A stretch of DNA of 64,000 bases from Rhodoferax saidenbachensis (GTDB taxonomy: Bacteria > Pseudomonadota > Gammaproteobacteria > Burkholderiales > Burkholderiaceae_C), in NCBI RefSeq assembly GCF_001955715.1, contig NZ_CP019239.1, positions 372,001 through 436,000 of the forward strand, given 5' to 3'. A program made the translations under genes and the position numbers. Position 1 is the first letter of the stretch. Every line of letters begins with the position of its first letter. The notes under the pieces are model-generated. The model ran no database searches. It saw nothing but the letters and a program-made list of their open reading frames with translations, and was not told where the DNA came from. Shown one piece after another: positions 36,153 to 45,236 of the stretch.

Positions 36153-37964
36153 ATGCAAGAACTCCATTCCCCCCTCCAAGCCCAACTGGTGCAATGGCTG
36201 GTCCAGCCCGGTGACACGGTGGCCGCCGGTGACGTGTTGCTGATTCTGGAAGCCATGAAGATGGAGCATGAAATCCGCGCCCCCCAGGCCGGGCGCATCG
36301 GGGAGCTGTTTTATGCTGCAGGTGAATCCGTGGTAGAGGGTGATTTGCTATTAAATTGGGAGCGTCTTGCGCATGCTGCGCAAGGGCTAGAGGCCAAAAA
36401 CACCCTAAATCCTGAGGTGCAGCCTGCATCGGTGCAAGGCCTGCGCGCCGATCTGCAGAAGCTGCAGCAGCGCCAAGCCTATACCTTGGACGCCAGCCGC
36501 CCCGAGGCGATGGCCAAGCGCCACGCCCAGGGCATGCGCAGTGCACGTGAAAACATTGCAGACCTGTGCGATGCGGGCTCTTTCATCGAATACGGCGCAC
36601 TGGCCGTGGCCGCGCAGCGCAGCCGCCGCACGCAAGAAGATCTGGAGCAGAACACGCCAGCCGATGGCATGGTGACGGGCATAGGCGCCGTGAACGGCAA
36701 ACGTGTGGTCGTGATGGCCTATGACGCCACCGTACTGGCCGGCACCCAGGGCATGCGCAACCACCAGAAGACCGACCACATGTTGGGGTTGGCGCTGCAG
36801 AACAAGTTGCCCGTGGTGCTGTTTGCCGAGGGCGGCGGTGGCCGTCCCGGTGATGTGGACATGCCCATCGTGGCGGGTTTGCATGTGGCCACGTTTGCGA
36901 GTTTTGCGCGTCTCAACGGCCAGGTGCCTGTGGTGGGCATTGCGGCCGGGCGCTGCTTTGCCGGTAATGCGGCGCTCTTGGGTTGCAGCGACGTGGTCAT
37001 TGCCACGCGCGCCAGCAACATCGGCATGGGTGGCCCGGCCATGGTGGAGGGCGGCGGCCTGGGCGTGTTCAAGCCCGAGCAGATTGGCCCCAGCAGCGTG
37101 CAGCACGCCAATGGTGTGATTGACATCCTGGTGGACGACGAAGCGGCTGCCGTGGCCGCTGTGCGGCATTACCTCTCCATGTTCCAAGGCGCGACTGCAA
37201 GCTTCACCGCCCCGCCCGCCGAGGCGCTGCGCGAGGTGGTACCGGAGAACCGCCTGCGCGTCTACGACGCCCGCACAGCGATGGAAGGTATTGCCGACAC
37301 CGGCTCGTTACTCATGCTGCGCACCGGCTTTGGCCTGGGCATCCACACCGCGCTGGCGCGTATTGAAGGGCGTCCTGTAGGCCTGCTGGCCAATAACCCT
37401 CAGCACCTGGGCGGGGCGATTGACGCCGATGCTGCGGACAAGGCCGCACGTTTTATGCAGTTGTGCAACGCGCATGGCCTGCCGTTGGTGAGTCTGGTCG
37501 ACACGCCCGGTTTTATGGTTGGCCCCGACACCGAAGCCACGGCCCAGGTGCGCCATGTGAGTCGTATGTTTATCGCTGCCGCGCATCTGCGTGTGCCGTA
37601 TTTGAGTGTGGTGCTGCGCAAGGGCTACGGCCTGGGTGCCATGGCCATGACGGCGGGTGGTTTTCATTCACCGCTGTTCACCGTCGCCTGGCCCACGGGC
37701 GAGTTTGGTGCGATGGGGCTGGAGGGCGCGGTGCGTCTTGGCTTCCGCAAAGAGCTGGAAGCCGTTCCCGAAGGGCCCGAGCGCGAGGCGCTGTACCAGC
37801 AACTGGTGGCGCGCCAGTACGAAAACGGCAGCGCCATTGCCATGGCGGCGACGCTGGAGATTGACGCGGTGATCGACCCAGCGCAGACGCGCACCTGGCT
37901 GGTGGCGGGCCTGCAGTCGGGCCAGGTGGGGCCGTTGCCAGGCGCCGCCATCGACACCTGGTAG
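36153..37964 (+). CDS. Acyl-CoA carboxylase: biotinyl domain fused to carboxyltransferase
   Basis: 603 residues. N-terminal biotinyl domain (1-75) with the biotin Lys in EAMKMEHEI near residue 34, then a linker (about 65-110) and a carboxyltransferase (PF01039) of the propionyl/methylcrotonyl type: FAEGGGGRPGDVD near 228, GRCFAGNAALLGCSDV near 268, VDTPGFMVGPDTE near 450 and GGFHSPLFTVAWPTGEFGAMGLEGAV near 505. It transfers carboxyl from biotin to an acyl-CoA. No biotin carboxylase gene is in the window. An R1 copy forms part of the linker. Confidence 0.9.
   Translation: MQELHSPLQAQLVQWLVQPGDTVAAGDVLLILEAMKMEHEIRAPQAGRIGELFYAAGESVVEGDLLLNWERLAHAAQGLEAKNTLNPEVQPASVQGLRADLQKLQQRQAYTLDASRPEAMAKRHAQGMRSARENIADLCDAGSFIEYGALAVAAQRSRRTQEDLEQNTPADGMVTGIGAVNGKRVVVMAYDATVLAGTQGMRNHQKTDHMLGLALQNKLPVVLFAEGGGGRPGDVDMPIVAGLHVATFASFARLNGQVPVVGIAAGRCFAGNAALLGCSDVVIATRASNIGMGGPAMVEGGGLGVFKPEQIGPSSVQHANGVIDILVDDEAAAVAAVRHYLSMFQGATASFTAPPAEALREVVPENRLRVYDARTAMEGIADTGSLLMLRTGFGLGIHTALARIEGRPVGLLANNPQHLGGAIDADAADKAARFMQLCNAHGLPLVSLVDTPGFMVGPDTEATAQVRHVSRMFIAAAHLRVPYLSVVLRKGYGLGAMAMTAGGFHSPLFTVAWPTGEFGAMGLEGAVRLGFRKELEAVPEGPEREALYQQLVARQYENGSAIAMAATLEIDAVIDPAQTRTWLVAGLQSGQVGPLPGAAIDTW
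36347..36400 (+). repeat. R1 interspersed element, copy 8 (inside the BCCP-carboxyltransferase gene)
   Basis: GCTATTAAATTGGGAGCGTC then TTGCGCATGCTGCGCAAGGG and CTAGAGGCCAAAAA, forward orientation, in frame as L-A-H-A-A-Q-G-L-E-A-K in the interdomain linker. The best match to the GGGCTAGAGGCCAAAA end of the element. Confidence 0.8.
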
Positions 37965-37985
37965 CCTGACGTTATGCAGGCGTAT

Positions 37986-38058
37986 CCGTTCGGGCTGAGC
38001 CTGTCGAAGCCCTCGTCGATTGGTAAATCCTGCGTTTCGACAAGCTCAACGCGAACGG
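37986..38058. repeat. REP-like inverted repeat, copy 2 (probable bidirectional terminator)
   Basis: Arms CCGTTCGGGCTGAGCCTG.. (37986-38009) and TTCGACAAGCTCAACGCGAA.. (38036-38058) match the pair at 2889-2959. It lies between the convergent carboxyltransferase (stop 37964) and chemoreceptor (stop 38068) genes. A short TAGTCAGTTAGTTAGTCAGT direct repeat follows it. Confidence 0.75.
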
Positions 38059-38067
38059 ATTAGTCAG

Positions 38068-39663
38068 TTAGTTAGTCAGTTGCAGCGGTGCGGCGTTGTC
38101 GCTGCTGTCCGTGCTGAGGCGGAACACGGCCACGGCCTGCACCAGGTCCTGGGCCTGGGTGCGCAGGCTGCTCGCCGCAGCGGCCATCTCTTCCACGAGC
38201 GCCGCGTTTTGCTGCGTGGCCTGGTCCATTTGTGTGACGGCTTCACCGACCTGGGCCACGCCCAGCGATTGTTCGTTGCTGGCCGCGCTGATCGCACCCA
38301 TGATGTCGGTCACGCGCTTGATGCTGCTGACCACTTCGGTCATGGTGCTACCGGCTTTGTCCACCAGCGTGGTGCCTTGTGTCACACGCTCCACACTGGC
38401 ATTGATCAGGGTCTTGATTTCTTTGGCGGCTTCGGCACTGCGGCCCGCCAGGGAGCGGACTTCGGAGGCCACCACGGCAAAGCCACGGCCCTGCTCACCG
38501 GCACGCGCAGCTTCTACCGCTGCATTCAAGGCCAGGATATTCGTCTGGAAGGCAATGCCGTCGATCACACTGATGATGTCGCTGATCTTGCGGCTGGATT
38601 CGTTGATGCCTTTCATGGTCTCGACCACCTGGCCCACGACTTCACCACCCTGCACCGCAACCGTCGAGGCACTCATGGCCAATTGGTTGGCCTGGCGGGC
38701 GTTGTCGGCGTTTTGTTGGACGGTGGAGCTGAGCTCCTCCATGGATGCGGCGGTTTCTTCCAGCGCACTGGCCTGGCTTTCGGTGCGGGACGAGAGGTCT
38801 TGGTTGCCATGGGCAATTTCGGAGCTGCCGGTGGCCACGCTTTCTGCGTTGCCGCGTACCGCCGCCACAATGCCTTGCAGGCGCTGGCGCATGTTCTCCA
38901 GCGCACCCAGCAGTTGCGAGGTTTCGTCGGTGCCGTTGGCTTTCAGGGGCACGGTCATGTCGCCCTCACTCATGCGCTGGGCGCTGTTCACGGCCACGGC
39001 CAGCGGGCGCGTCACATGGCGGCTCACCCCAATGCCCAACCCGATACCGGTGGCTACGCTGACCAACACCAGCACCACCGTGATGTTGCGGCTCTGCAGG
39101 TAGAGCTGGGTGTTGGCGTCGGCGGCTGCTTTGGCTTCCTTCTCCTTGAGCTCGGAAAGACCGGTCATGGTGTTGCCCAACCGGATACTGGGTGGTGCGA
39201 CATCGTCCTTGAGGTAGTTCAGCAGTTCGTTGGGCTGCTGCAATTCAGCAGCGGAAATCCGTTTGATGAGTTCATCCACAGCCAGCCGGTCCTTGGTGGC
39301 GGCTTCGCGCAGCAATACCAGCTGTTTTTTGCCCTCTTCGGTGGTAAACAACGGGGCAGCCTGCTCAATCAAAGCGTTACTCTTGTCGCGACCGTCCTGC
39401 ACGCGTTTGAAGGCGTTACGGCGGTCTACCGGGCCCATCGCCAGCAGGGCGTCGCGCAATCCGACCACCGCTTTGAGGCGTTCTACATTGGCTTCCTTGA
39501 ACAGAGACAGGCCGATCAGCTCACGCTCGTACATCAGCGTGTCGGCCGCATCGATTTTTTCCATGTTGAAAATCGCATAGGCCCCCAGGGCGGCACCGAT
39601 CAACGCGACCAACACAAAAGCGGCAATCAGCTTGGTGGCTGTTTTGAAATGGGAGAGCTGCAT
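38068..39663 (-). CDS. Methyl-accepting chemotaxis protein
   Basis: 531 residues starting [16 protein letters not shown] with CAGGAG before it. Helix 1 (about 11-32), periplasmic four-helix-bundle sensor, helix 2 (about 190-212), HAMP ([20 protein letters not shown]) and MA domain with methylation helices and conserved tip. Ends PLQLTN, no pentapeptide. Monocistronic, flanked by a REP-like repeat and the bor terminator. Confidence 0.93.
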   Translation of the reverse strand: MQLSHFKTATKLIAAFVLVALIGAALGAYAIFNMEKIDAADTLMYERELIGLSLFKEANVERLKAVVGLRDALLAMGPVDRRNAFKRVQDGRDKSNALIEQAAPLFTTEEGKKQLVLLREAATKDRLAVDELIKRISAAELQQPNELLNYLKDDVAPPSIRLGNTMTGLSELKEKEAKAAADANTQLYLQSRNITVVLVLVSVATGIGLGIGVSRHVTRPLAVAVNSAQRMSEGDMTVPLKANGTDETSQLLGALENMRQRLQGIVAAVRGNAESVATGSSEIAHGNQDLSSRTESQASALEETAASMEELSSTVQQNADNARQANQLAMSASTVAVQGGEVVGQVVETMKGINESSRKISDIISVIDGIAFQTNILALNAAVEAARAGEQGRGFAVVASEVRSLAGRSAEAAKEIKTLINASVERVTQGTTLVDKAGSTMTEVVSSIKRVTDIMGAISAASNEQSLGVAQVGEAVTQMDQATQQNAALVEEMAAAASSLRTQAQDLVQAVAVFRLSTDSSDNAAPLQLTN

Positions 39664-39752
39664 GTGGGGGCTCCTGCGTGAGAGGTGGATGTGTCCGCGT
39701 GCGTCAATGGCTTCTAGATTCGGCGTAGCACCGGAAACGCAAAACACATGCC

Positions 39753-39781
39753 AAAAAAATGGCCCTTCCGCAGAAGAGCCA
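39753..39781 (-). terminator. Terminator after the Bor-type lipoprotein gene
   Basis: On the minus strand TGGCTCTT and AAGGGCCA (one G-T pair) form a stem around CTGCGG, followed by seven T. It lies 22 bases after the stop codon. Confidence 0.78.
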
Positions 39782-39803
39782 GGTTATGCATAGGAGCAAT
39801 GGC

Positions 39804-40097
39804 TTACTTGCAGTACACCCGTGCCGTACGGGGTGTGTAGATACCCAGTGTCACCAGGCCCAGCAACACCTCGGGGCCGGTTTGTTCCACGCCCACGCCC
39901 AGAACCTTGCTGGCGCCGCCACAGACCTGCGCAGCATCGACGGTTTTTGACTGGCCAATGCCGTCCAAAAAGAAAGTCTGGCTGTCTTCCACTTTGGGGC
40001 TGGCACCGGCCGCATCACCCGACACATTGAACCGCTGGCTAGCGCAACCGGCCATTACCAGGCTTGCCGCCAGAATGGATGCTACGGATTTGATCAT
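39804..40097 (-). CDS. bor: Bor family lipoprotein
   Basis: 97 residues. Lipoprotein signal MIKSVASILAASLVMAGC; the mature part has FFLDGIGQSKTVDAAQVCGG and LGLVTLGIYTPRTARVYC, which match the lambda Bor protein (PF06291) segment by segment, including both Cys. Lambda Bor is an outer-membrane lipoprotein tied to serum resistance. No other phage gene is near, so this is a chromosomal family member; role here unknown. Confidence 0.93.
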   Translation of the reverse strand: MIKSVASILAASLVMAGCASQRFNVSGDAAGASPKVEDSQTFFLDGIGQSKTVDAAQVCGGASKVLGVGVEQTGPEVLLGLVTLGIYTPRTARVYCK

Positions 40098-40119
40098 GCG
40101 AAATACTCCCTGAGATAGG

Positions 40120-40151
40120 TAGGAAAAAGAAGACGGCCTCAGGCAAGGCCG
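40120..40151 (-). terminator. Terminator of the GlcD-LrgAB-aminotransferase operon
   Basis: On the minus strand CGGCCT-TGCCTG-AGGCCG is followed by the T-rich TCTTCTTTTTCC. It lies about 170 bases after the aminotransferase stop and just before the bor start. The rest of the 221-bp gap (40098-40318) shows no gene. Confidence 0.55.
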
Positions 40152-40318
40152 AATTCATTATGGCGTCGAAACATGACGGCGTGGCATGAAGTACAAAGCG
40201 CATCCGGTTAACTTGCAGGTGCACAACCTGCCGTGCGGCACCTGCCCTTGCTGAAAATGGCCGTTGCGCCGGCGCTGGACCCGCCACTGCGGCAGGAAGA
40301 CCCGGCCGGGAGAGCCGC

Positions 40319-41500
40319 TTACTTGGGCGCGCGCTGCATCCAGTCGGCAAGCCGGGCCACACCGTCGTGCAAGCGGGCGATGTCCTTGGAGGCAAAGCAC
40401 CAGCGCAGCCAGCCATTGGCCTCGGGCGCAAAGGCATTGCCCGGCGCCAGGCCCAGGCCGGCTTCGCGCACCAGGCGCTTGGCCACCTCCAGTGAATCCT
40501 TGGCACCGGGTAACTGGAAGAATGCATACATGCCGCCCTGCGGCGTGGCCAGCGACAAGCCCGGCAATGCCTGCAGTGCCGGTACCAGTGCATCGCGGCA
40601 GGCCTGCAGGTGGGCCACCACGCGTGGTGTGACGTCATCGGCATGCTGCAAGGCCGCAATGCCGGCGCGCTGCACAAACACGCTGGCGCAGGAGGTGTTG
40701 AACTCGATCAGCTTGCCCATGGGCACCGTCAATGCGGGCGGCATCACCATCCAGCCCAGGCGCCAACCTGTCATCAGAAAACTCTTGGAGAAGCTGTGCA
40801 CCACGACCAGCCGGTCTTCGGGCACGGACAGGTCCAAAAAACTCGGTGCACAGCCCTGGGCGCTGGGGGCGTAGTACAGGTTCTCATAGACCTCGTCGGC
40901 CAGTATCCAGGTGCCGGTGCGGCGGCAGTGGTCCAGGATGGCGCGTTGTTCCTCCGTACTGAGCGTCCATCCCGTCGGGTTGTTGGGCGCGTTCACGATC
41001 AGCAGCTTGGTATCTGCCGTGATCTGTGCCAGCAACCGGTCCAGGTCCAGCGTCCAGGCACCGTTCACGGGCTGGAGTGGTACCGTGCGCAGGTGGGCAC
41101 CCATGATCAGCGGCTGTGCCGTCAGGTTGGGCCACACGGGTGTCACGGCCACCACGTCGTCACCCGGGTCCACCAGCGCCTGCACTGCCAGCATCAGCGC
41201 GTTCACGCCGCCAGCAGTCACGGCAATGCGTTCCATCGCAATCGGCTGGGCGTTGCCGTGCAGGGGGTGTTTGCGCGACATGGTCTGCGCAATCTCGGTG
41301 CGCAGCTCGGGCAGGCCCAGGTTGTGGGAATAAAAAGTTTCGCCGCGCTGGATAGAGTCCACCGCCGCCTGGCGGATGAAGTCGGGTGTGACTTCGTCAC
41401 TCTCGCCAAACCAGAACGCCAGTACGTCCGGGCGGCCCAGACCGGCATTGGCCACCTCGCGGATTTTGGACTCTTCGAGGTTCTCTATCGTTCTGCGCAT
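40319..41500 (-). CDS. Class I/II pyridoxal-phosphate aminotransferase
   Basis: 393 residues. Fold type I: FWFGESDEVTPDFI near 30, FYSHNLGLPELR near 57, NAPNNPTGW near 170, ILADEVYENLYY near 200 and the PLP Lys in VVHSFSKSFLMTGWRLGW near 237. The substrate pair cannot be read, but it lies 46 bp downstream of lrgB in an operon with a GlcD-type oxidase, so transamination of the 2-oxoacid made by the oxidase (for instance glyoxylate to glycine) is plausible. Confidence 0.9.
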   Translation of the reverse strand: MRRTIENLEESKIREVANAGLGRPDVLAFWFGESDEVTPDFIRQAAVDSIQRGETFYSHNLGLPELRTEIAQTMSRKHPLHGNAQPIAMERIAVTAGGVNALMLAVQALVDPGDDVVAVTPVWPNLTAQPLIMGAHLRTVPLQPVNGAWTLDLDRLLAQITADTKLLIVNAPNNPTGWTLSTEEQRAILDHCRRTGTWILADEVYENLYYAPSAQGCAPSFLDLSVPEDRLVVVHSFSKSFLMTGWRLGWMVMPPALTVPMGKLIEFNTSCASVFVQRAGIAALQHADDVTPRVVAHLQACRDALVPALQALPGLSLATPQGGMYAFFQLPGAKDSLEVAKRLVREAGLGLAPGNAFAPEANGWLRWCFASKDIARLHDGVARLADWMQRAPK

Positions 41501-41546
41501 GCATCACTCCTGTCGTTGGCGCGCCCGTGCTGGCGTGCGGGATGGT

Positions 41547-42266
41547 TCATCGAAAAAACAGCGGCATCAGCAGCGAGGCCAGTACCACTTGCAGGCCCAG
41601 TGCCAGGCCGGCGTAAGCGCCCGCATCGGCATTGACCTGCAAGGCACGGGCCGCGCCAATGCCATGTGCGGCCGTGCCCAGCGCAAACCCGCGTGCGGCC
41701 CAGCCGCTGTGGTTGTGCGGCAGCCGGAGCAGTGTGAACAGCAGCTTGCCACTCAAGGCACCGGTGAGCCCGGTCAACACGGCAAACACCGCCGCCAGCG
41801 CGGGAATACCACCGATCTTTTCCGCAATGCCCATGGCCACCGGCGCGGTGACGGACTTGGGTGCCAACGACAGCACCACATCCACCGGCAAGCCCATGGC
41901 CCAGCCCAGTGCCAGGGCGGATCCACTGGCTGCAGCACCCCCCAGCAGCGAGGCCAGCAGCAAGCGGCCCCAGCGCTGGCGCACCTGGGCGCGGCGTTGC
42001 CACAGCGGCCAGCCCAAGGCCACCACGGCGGGCCCGAGCAGAAAGTGGATGAACTGCGCGCCCGAGAAATACGTGGGATACGACACGCCGGTGGCCAGCA
42101 GCACCGCTGCAATCACCACCACGCTCCAGAGCACGGGGTTGGCCCAGGCGGCCTGGTGCACCCGCAGGTAGAAGGCATGGGCCAGCACATAGGTCACCAG
42201 CGTGGCGGTCAGCCCAAACAGCGGTGTGGCCGACAGGTAAACCCACAGCGCGACAAAGTCAGACAT
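41547..42266 (-). CDS. lrgB: LrgB family membrane protein (candidate 2-hydroxyacid/2-oxoacid transporter subunit)
   Basis: 239 residues with seven or eight hydrophobic helices; SYPTYFSGAQFIHFLLGPAVVALGWPLW near 55 and LAPKSVTAPVAMGIAEKIGG near 130 are LrgB signatures, followed by HGIGAARAL near 200. The start overlaps the lrgA stop by 8 bases. LrgAB was named as a murein-hydrolase regulator pair, but the plant relative PLGG1 moves glycolate/glycerate and Gram-positive pairs move pyruvate. Confidence 0.92.
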   Translation of the reverse strand: MSDFVALWVYLSATPLFGLTATLVTYVLAHAFYLRVHQAAWANPVLWSVVVIAAVLLATGVSYPTYFSGAQFIHFLLGPAVVALGWPLWQRRAQVRQRWGRLLLASLLGGAAASGSALALGWAMGLPVDVVLSLAPKSVTAPVAMGIAEKIGGIPALAAVFAVLTGLTGALSGKLLFTLLRLPHNHSGWAARGFALGTAAHGIGAARALQVNADAGAYAGLALGLQVVLASLLMPLFFR

Positions 42267-42615
42267 CGTCCGCCTCTGTCACAGGGCCCAGGTGGTACAG
42301 CACCAGCGCGGTGACGGCCAGGCCGGTCCAGGTGGATAGCACGATCACCACGAGCATGCGTCCACCGTACTGGCTCAGCAAGGCCAGGTGCGTCATGACG
42401 CCAACCCCCACGGGGATGAACAGCAAGGACAAGTGGCTGAGCAAAAACTCGGCGCACTCGGCCACCGGTTCGCGCACCAGCGGCCAGTGCAGTGCCGCCA
42501 GCAGCAACACCATGCCCACCACAGGACCGGGGAAGGGCAGGGCCAGACCACGCGCCAGCAGTTCACCAGCGCTTTGCAGCGCGAGCAACCAGGCCAAACC
42601 GCGCAGACCTTGCAT
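42259..42615 (-). CDS. lrgA: CidA/LrgA family membrane protein
   Basis: 118 residues with four hydrophobic helices (GELLARGLALPFPGPVVGMVLLLAAL near 17; LLFIPVGVGVMTHLALL near 65). Partner of LrgB in the membrane. The ATG lies 3 bases from the stop of the GlcD-type oxidase gene, so the genes are tightly coupled. Confidence 0.92.
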   Translation of the reverse strand: MQGLRGLAWLLALQSAGELLARGLALPFPGPVVGMVLLLAALHWPLVREPVAECAEFLLSHLSLLFIPVGVGVMTHLALLSQYGGRMLVVIVLSTWTGLAVTALVLYHLGPVTEADDV

Positions 42616-42618
42616 GGT

Positions 42619-44121
42619 TTAGAACCGGGGCAGGTCCGGGTGTTTGACCTTGCCGCCACGCACCAGCTCGCGGCCGTATTCGGCGCAGCGTTGCAGCGTG
42701 GGAATCACCTTGCCGGGGTTCAGCAGGCCCTGCGGGTCAAACGCGGCTTTGAGTGCAAACATCTGTGCGTTTTCCTCCGCGCTGAATTGCACACACATGC
42801 TGTTGAGTTTTTCCACACCGACACCGTGCTCGCCAGTGACTGTGCCGCCCATGGCCACGCTGGTTTCCAGAATCTCCGCACCAAACAGTTCGCAGCGGCG
42901 CAACTGGTCGGCGTCGTTGGCATCAAACAGGATCAGCGGGTGCAGGTTGCCGTCCCCCGCGTGGAACACATTGGCGCAGCGCAACTGGTATTTCTTTTCC
43001 ATCTCGGCAATCGCGAGCAGGATGTCAGCCAGGCGGTTGCGTGGAATGGTCGAGTCCATGCACATGTAGTCGGGGCTGATGCGACCCGATGCCGGAAAGG
43101 CGTTCTTGCGTCCGCTCCAGAAGCGCAGGCGTTCGGCCTCACTGTTGCTCACTGCAATCGCGGTGGCGCCCGCACTGCGCAGTACGGCGGTCATGCGGCC
43201 AATTTCTTCTTCCACCTCTTCGGGCGTGCCATCGCTCTCGCACAGCAGGATGGCGGCAGCAGTTAGGTCGTAGCCCGCGTGCACAAAGTCTTCCACGGCG
43301 GCGGTCATGGGTTTGTCCATCATCTCCAGTCCGGCCGGGATGATGCCCTGCGCGATTACGGCGGCCACGGCATCGCCCGCTTTGCGCAGGTCGTCAAAAC
43401 TGGCCATGATGCAGCGCGCAAGTAAGGGCTTGGGTACCAGTTTCACGGTCACCTCGGTGATGACGGTCAACATGCCTTCGCTGCCCACGATGACACTCAT
43501 CAGGTCGTAGCCCGGTGTGTCCAGCGCGTCGCCACCAAACTCGATGGGCTCACCCTCCATGGTGAAACCGCGCACCTTCAACACGTTGTGCAGTGTCAAT
43601 CCATATTTCAGGCAGTGCACGCCGCCCGAGTTCTCGGCCACGTTGCCGCCTATGGTGCAGGCAATCTGGCTGCTTGGGTCGGGTGCGTAGTACAGGCCCA
43701 GCGGCGCGGCCGCTTCGCTGATGGCCAGGTTGCGCACGCCACACTGGACTACGGCCGTGCGGCTGCGTTTGTCCAGTTGGATGATCTTGTTGAACTTGGC
43801 CAGTGACAGCGTCACGCCCAACGCATGTGGCATGGCCCCGCCGGACAGACCGGTACCTGCGCCGCGTGCCACCACGGGCACGTTCAAGGCATGGCAGACC
43901 TTGAGCACGGCGGCGACCTGTTCCTCTGTCTCTGGCAGCGCCACCAAGAGCGGGCGCTGGCGGTAGGCGGTCAGGCCGTCGCATTCGTAGGGCGTGGTGT
44001 CTTCGGTCTGGTACAGCAGTGCATGCAGAGGCAAATGGGCCTGTAGCGCCCGTACCACCTGCGCCTGCAGCTCTGCTTTTTGTAGCAATTCTGTGGTGGC
44101 GGATGGGGTGGGGGCATTCAT
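42619..44121 (-). CDS. FAD-linked 2-hydroxyacid oxidase, GlcD type (glycolate or D-lactate dehydrogenase)
   Basis: 500 residues starting MNAPTPSATTELL. FAD_binding_4 domain with VVARGAGTGLSGGAMP near 85 and GGNVAENSGGVHCLKYG near 155; the C-terminal FAD-oxidase_C domain has NVFHAGDGNLHPLILFD near 395 and GTVTGEHGVGVEKL near 435. Family members oxidise glycolate or D-lactate, passing electrons to quinone through partner subunits; GlcE and GlcF are not beside it. Operon with lrgA, lrgB and an aminotransferase. Confidence 0.92.
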   Translation of the reverse strand: MNAPTPSATTELLQKAELQAQVVRALQAHLPLHALLYQTEDTTPYECDGLTAYRQRPLLVALPETEEQVAAVLKVCHALNVPVVARGAGTGLSGGAMPHALGVTLSLAKFNKIIQLDKRSRTAVVQCGVRNLAISEAAAPLGLYYAPDPSSQIACTIGGNVAENSGGVHCLKYGLTLHNVLKVRGFTMEGEPIEFGGDALDTPGYDLMSVIVGSEGMLTVITEVTVKLVPKPLLARCIMASFDDLRKAGDAVAAVIAQGIIPAGLEMMDKPMTAAVEDFVHAGYDLTAAAILLCESDGTPEEVEEEIGRMTAVLRSAGATAIAVSNSEAERLRFWSGRKNAFPASGRISPDYMCMDSTIPRNRLADILLAIAEMEKKYQLRCANVFHAGDGNLHPLILFDANDADQLRRCELFGAEILETSVAMGGTVTGEHGVGVEKLNSMCVQFSAEENAQMFALKAAFDPQGLLNPGKVIPTLQRCAEYGRELVRGGKVKHPDLPRF

Positions 44122-44207
44122 GGGCGGGCTCCGGGTGGGGGAATGTGTACTGTAGGGCAGGCCAGACCGGCGTGGTGTGAAGAAACTTGCACGCGGGTGT
44201 GAAATGG

Positions 44208-45095
44208 CTACGCCACTGCCTGCTTGAGCCAGTCGGCAAAAGCCGCCACTTCCCAGCGGTCCATGGCGCCGGTGCGCCAGCACAGGTAGTGGGCGTGGGG
44301 GCTGGGCACACTGTGTGTGAACACCTCATTGGTGCCCAGGCGCACCAGCGAGCCATGCTCCAGCCACGGCGCACCCAGCTTCAGGCGCACCAGCGCGATG
44401 CCCATGCCGGCCGCGGCGGCGTCGCACATCAGGCCAATGTCGTTGAACTGCGAGCCGTCCACCGGTTCGGGCCAGTCCAGCCCGCTGGCGGCAAACCAGG
44501 TGCGCCAGGGTTCCAGCGGGCTGCGCAGCAGCGGCAGGCTCTCCAGATCCTGGGGCGTCTCAAACGGACCGTGCTCGCGCACAAAGGCGGGGGACGCCAG
44601 CGGCGTTACATCGTCCTTGGACAGGCACACGTACTCCATGTCCGCATAACGGCCCGGGCCAAAACGCACGGTCAGATCCGCGTCTTCCGCCACCACATCG
44701 AGCAGCGGAATCGACACCTGCAGTGTGAGGTCGATCTCGGGGTAAGCCTCGGTGAACTGGCGCAGGCGCGGAATCAGCAGGGAGCGTGCAAAGGTGGGCG
44801 TGACGGCCAGGCGCAGCTTGCGTTTACCCGGTGCCGCGGCCGAAGAGGGAAACTTCTGCAGCGTGGCCAGACCTTCGCGCACATGGGCCAGATACTCGCT
44901 TCCCTCAACGGTCAGCGAAAAATCGGCCCGGCCAAACAGCTTGGTGCCAATGATCTGTTCGAGCTGGCGCACCCGGTGACTGACCGCGCTGGGCGTCACG
45001 CACAGCTCTTCGGACGCCTGGGTCACGCTGCGCAGGCGCGCCAGCGTCTCAAAGGTCAACAGGCACTGGATGGGAGGGATGCGGGCGGCGCTCAT
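44208..45095 (-). CDS. LysR family transcriptional regulator (GcvA-like)
   Basis: 295 residues from the ATG at 45095 (ATG-like start at 45116 would add 7). N-terminal winged HTH with FETLARLRSVTQASEELCVTPSAVSHRVRQLEQ at about 12-45; C-terminal PBP2-like effector domain with the LDVVAEDADLTVRFGPG segment near 130 typical of the GcvA subgroup. It lies 86 bp upstream of the GlcD-type operon on the same strand and is probably its regulator. Confidence 0.9.
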   Translation of the reverse strand: MSAARIPPIQCLLTFETLARLRSVTQASEELCVTPSAVSHRVRQLEQIIGTKLFGRADFSLTVEGSEYLAHVREGLATLQKFPSSAAAPGKRKLRLAVTPTFARSLLIPRLRQFTEAYPEIDLTLQVSIPLLDVVAEDADLTVRFGPGRYADMEYVCLSKDDVTPLASPAFVREHGPFETPQDLESLPLLRSPLEPWRTWFAASGLDWPEPVDGSQFNDIGLMCDAAAAGMGIALVRLKLGAPWLEHGSLVRLGTNEVFTHSVPSPHAHYLCWRTGAMDRWEVAAFADWLKQAVA

Positions 45096-45149
45096 GGAAG
45101 GGGATGATGCCACCACTGGGTGGGCGCCTTCTGTTTGAGTGTGAAATCG

Positions 45150-45200
45150 GGCCTTGGCCCTTATGGGGTCTGCGCAAGTCGCTACTAATTTGATAGCGAT
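45150..45200 (-). repeat. R1 interspersed element, copy 9 (intergenic)
   Basis: GGCCTTGGCCCTTATGGGGT then CTGCGCAAGTCGCTACTAAT and TTGATAGCGAT. It lies upstream of the LysR gene in a 478-bp gene-free region (45096-45573). Confidence 0.75.
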
Positions 45201-45236
45201 TTGTGTTGGCGCTCTTGATGGCGTGGCGTTTGTGCA

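Noticed and set aside
38020..39681. 553-codon plus-strand frame opposite the chemoreceptor
   Set aside because: The minus strand encodes an unmistakable chemoreceptor with membrane helices, HAMP and signalling tip; the plus frame is its shadow.
39804..40097. Prophage remnant inferred from the Bor homologue
   Set aside because: No other phage-type gene, attachment duplication or integrase within the surrounding 10 kb.
41547..42615. LrgAB as a holin/antiholin autolysis pair
   Set aside because: No murein hydrolase or LytSR-type regulator adjoins, and the genes are coupled to a 2-hydroxyacid oxidase; transport is the better reading, though not proven.
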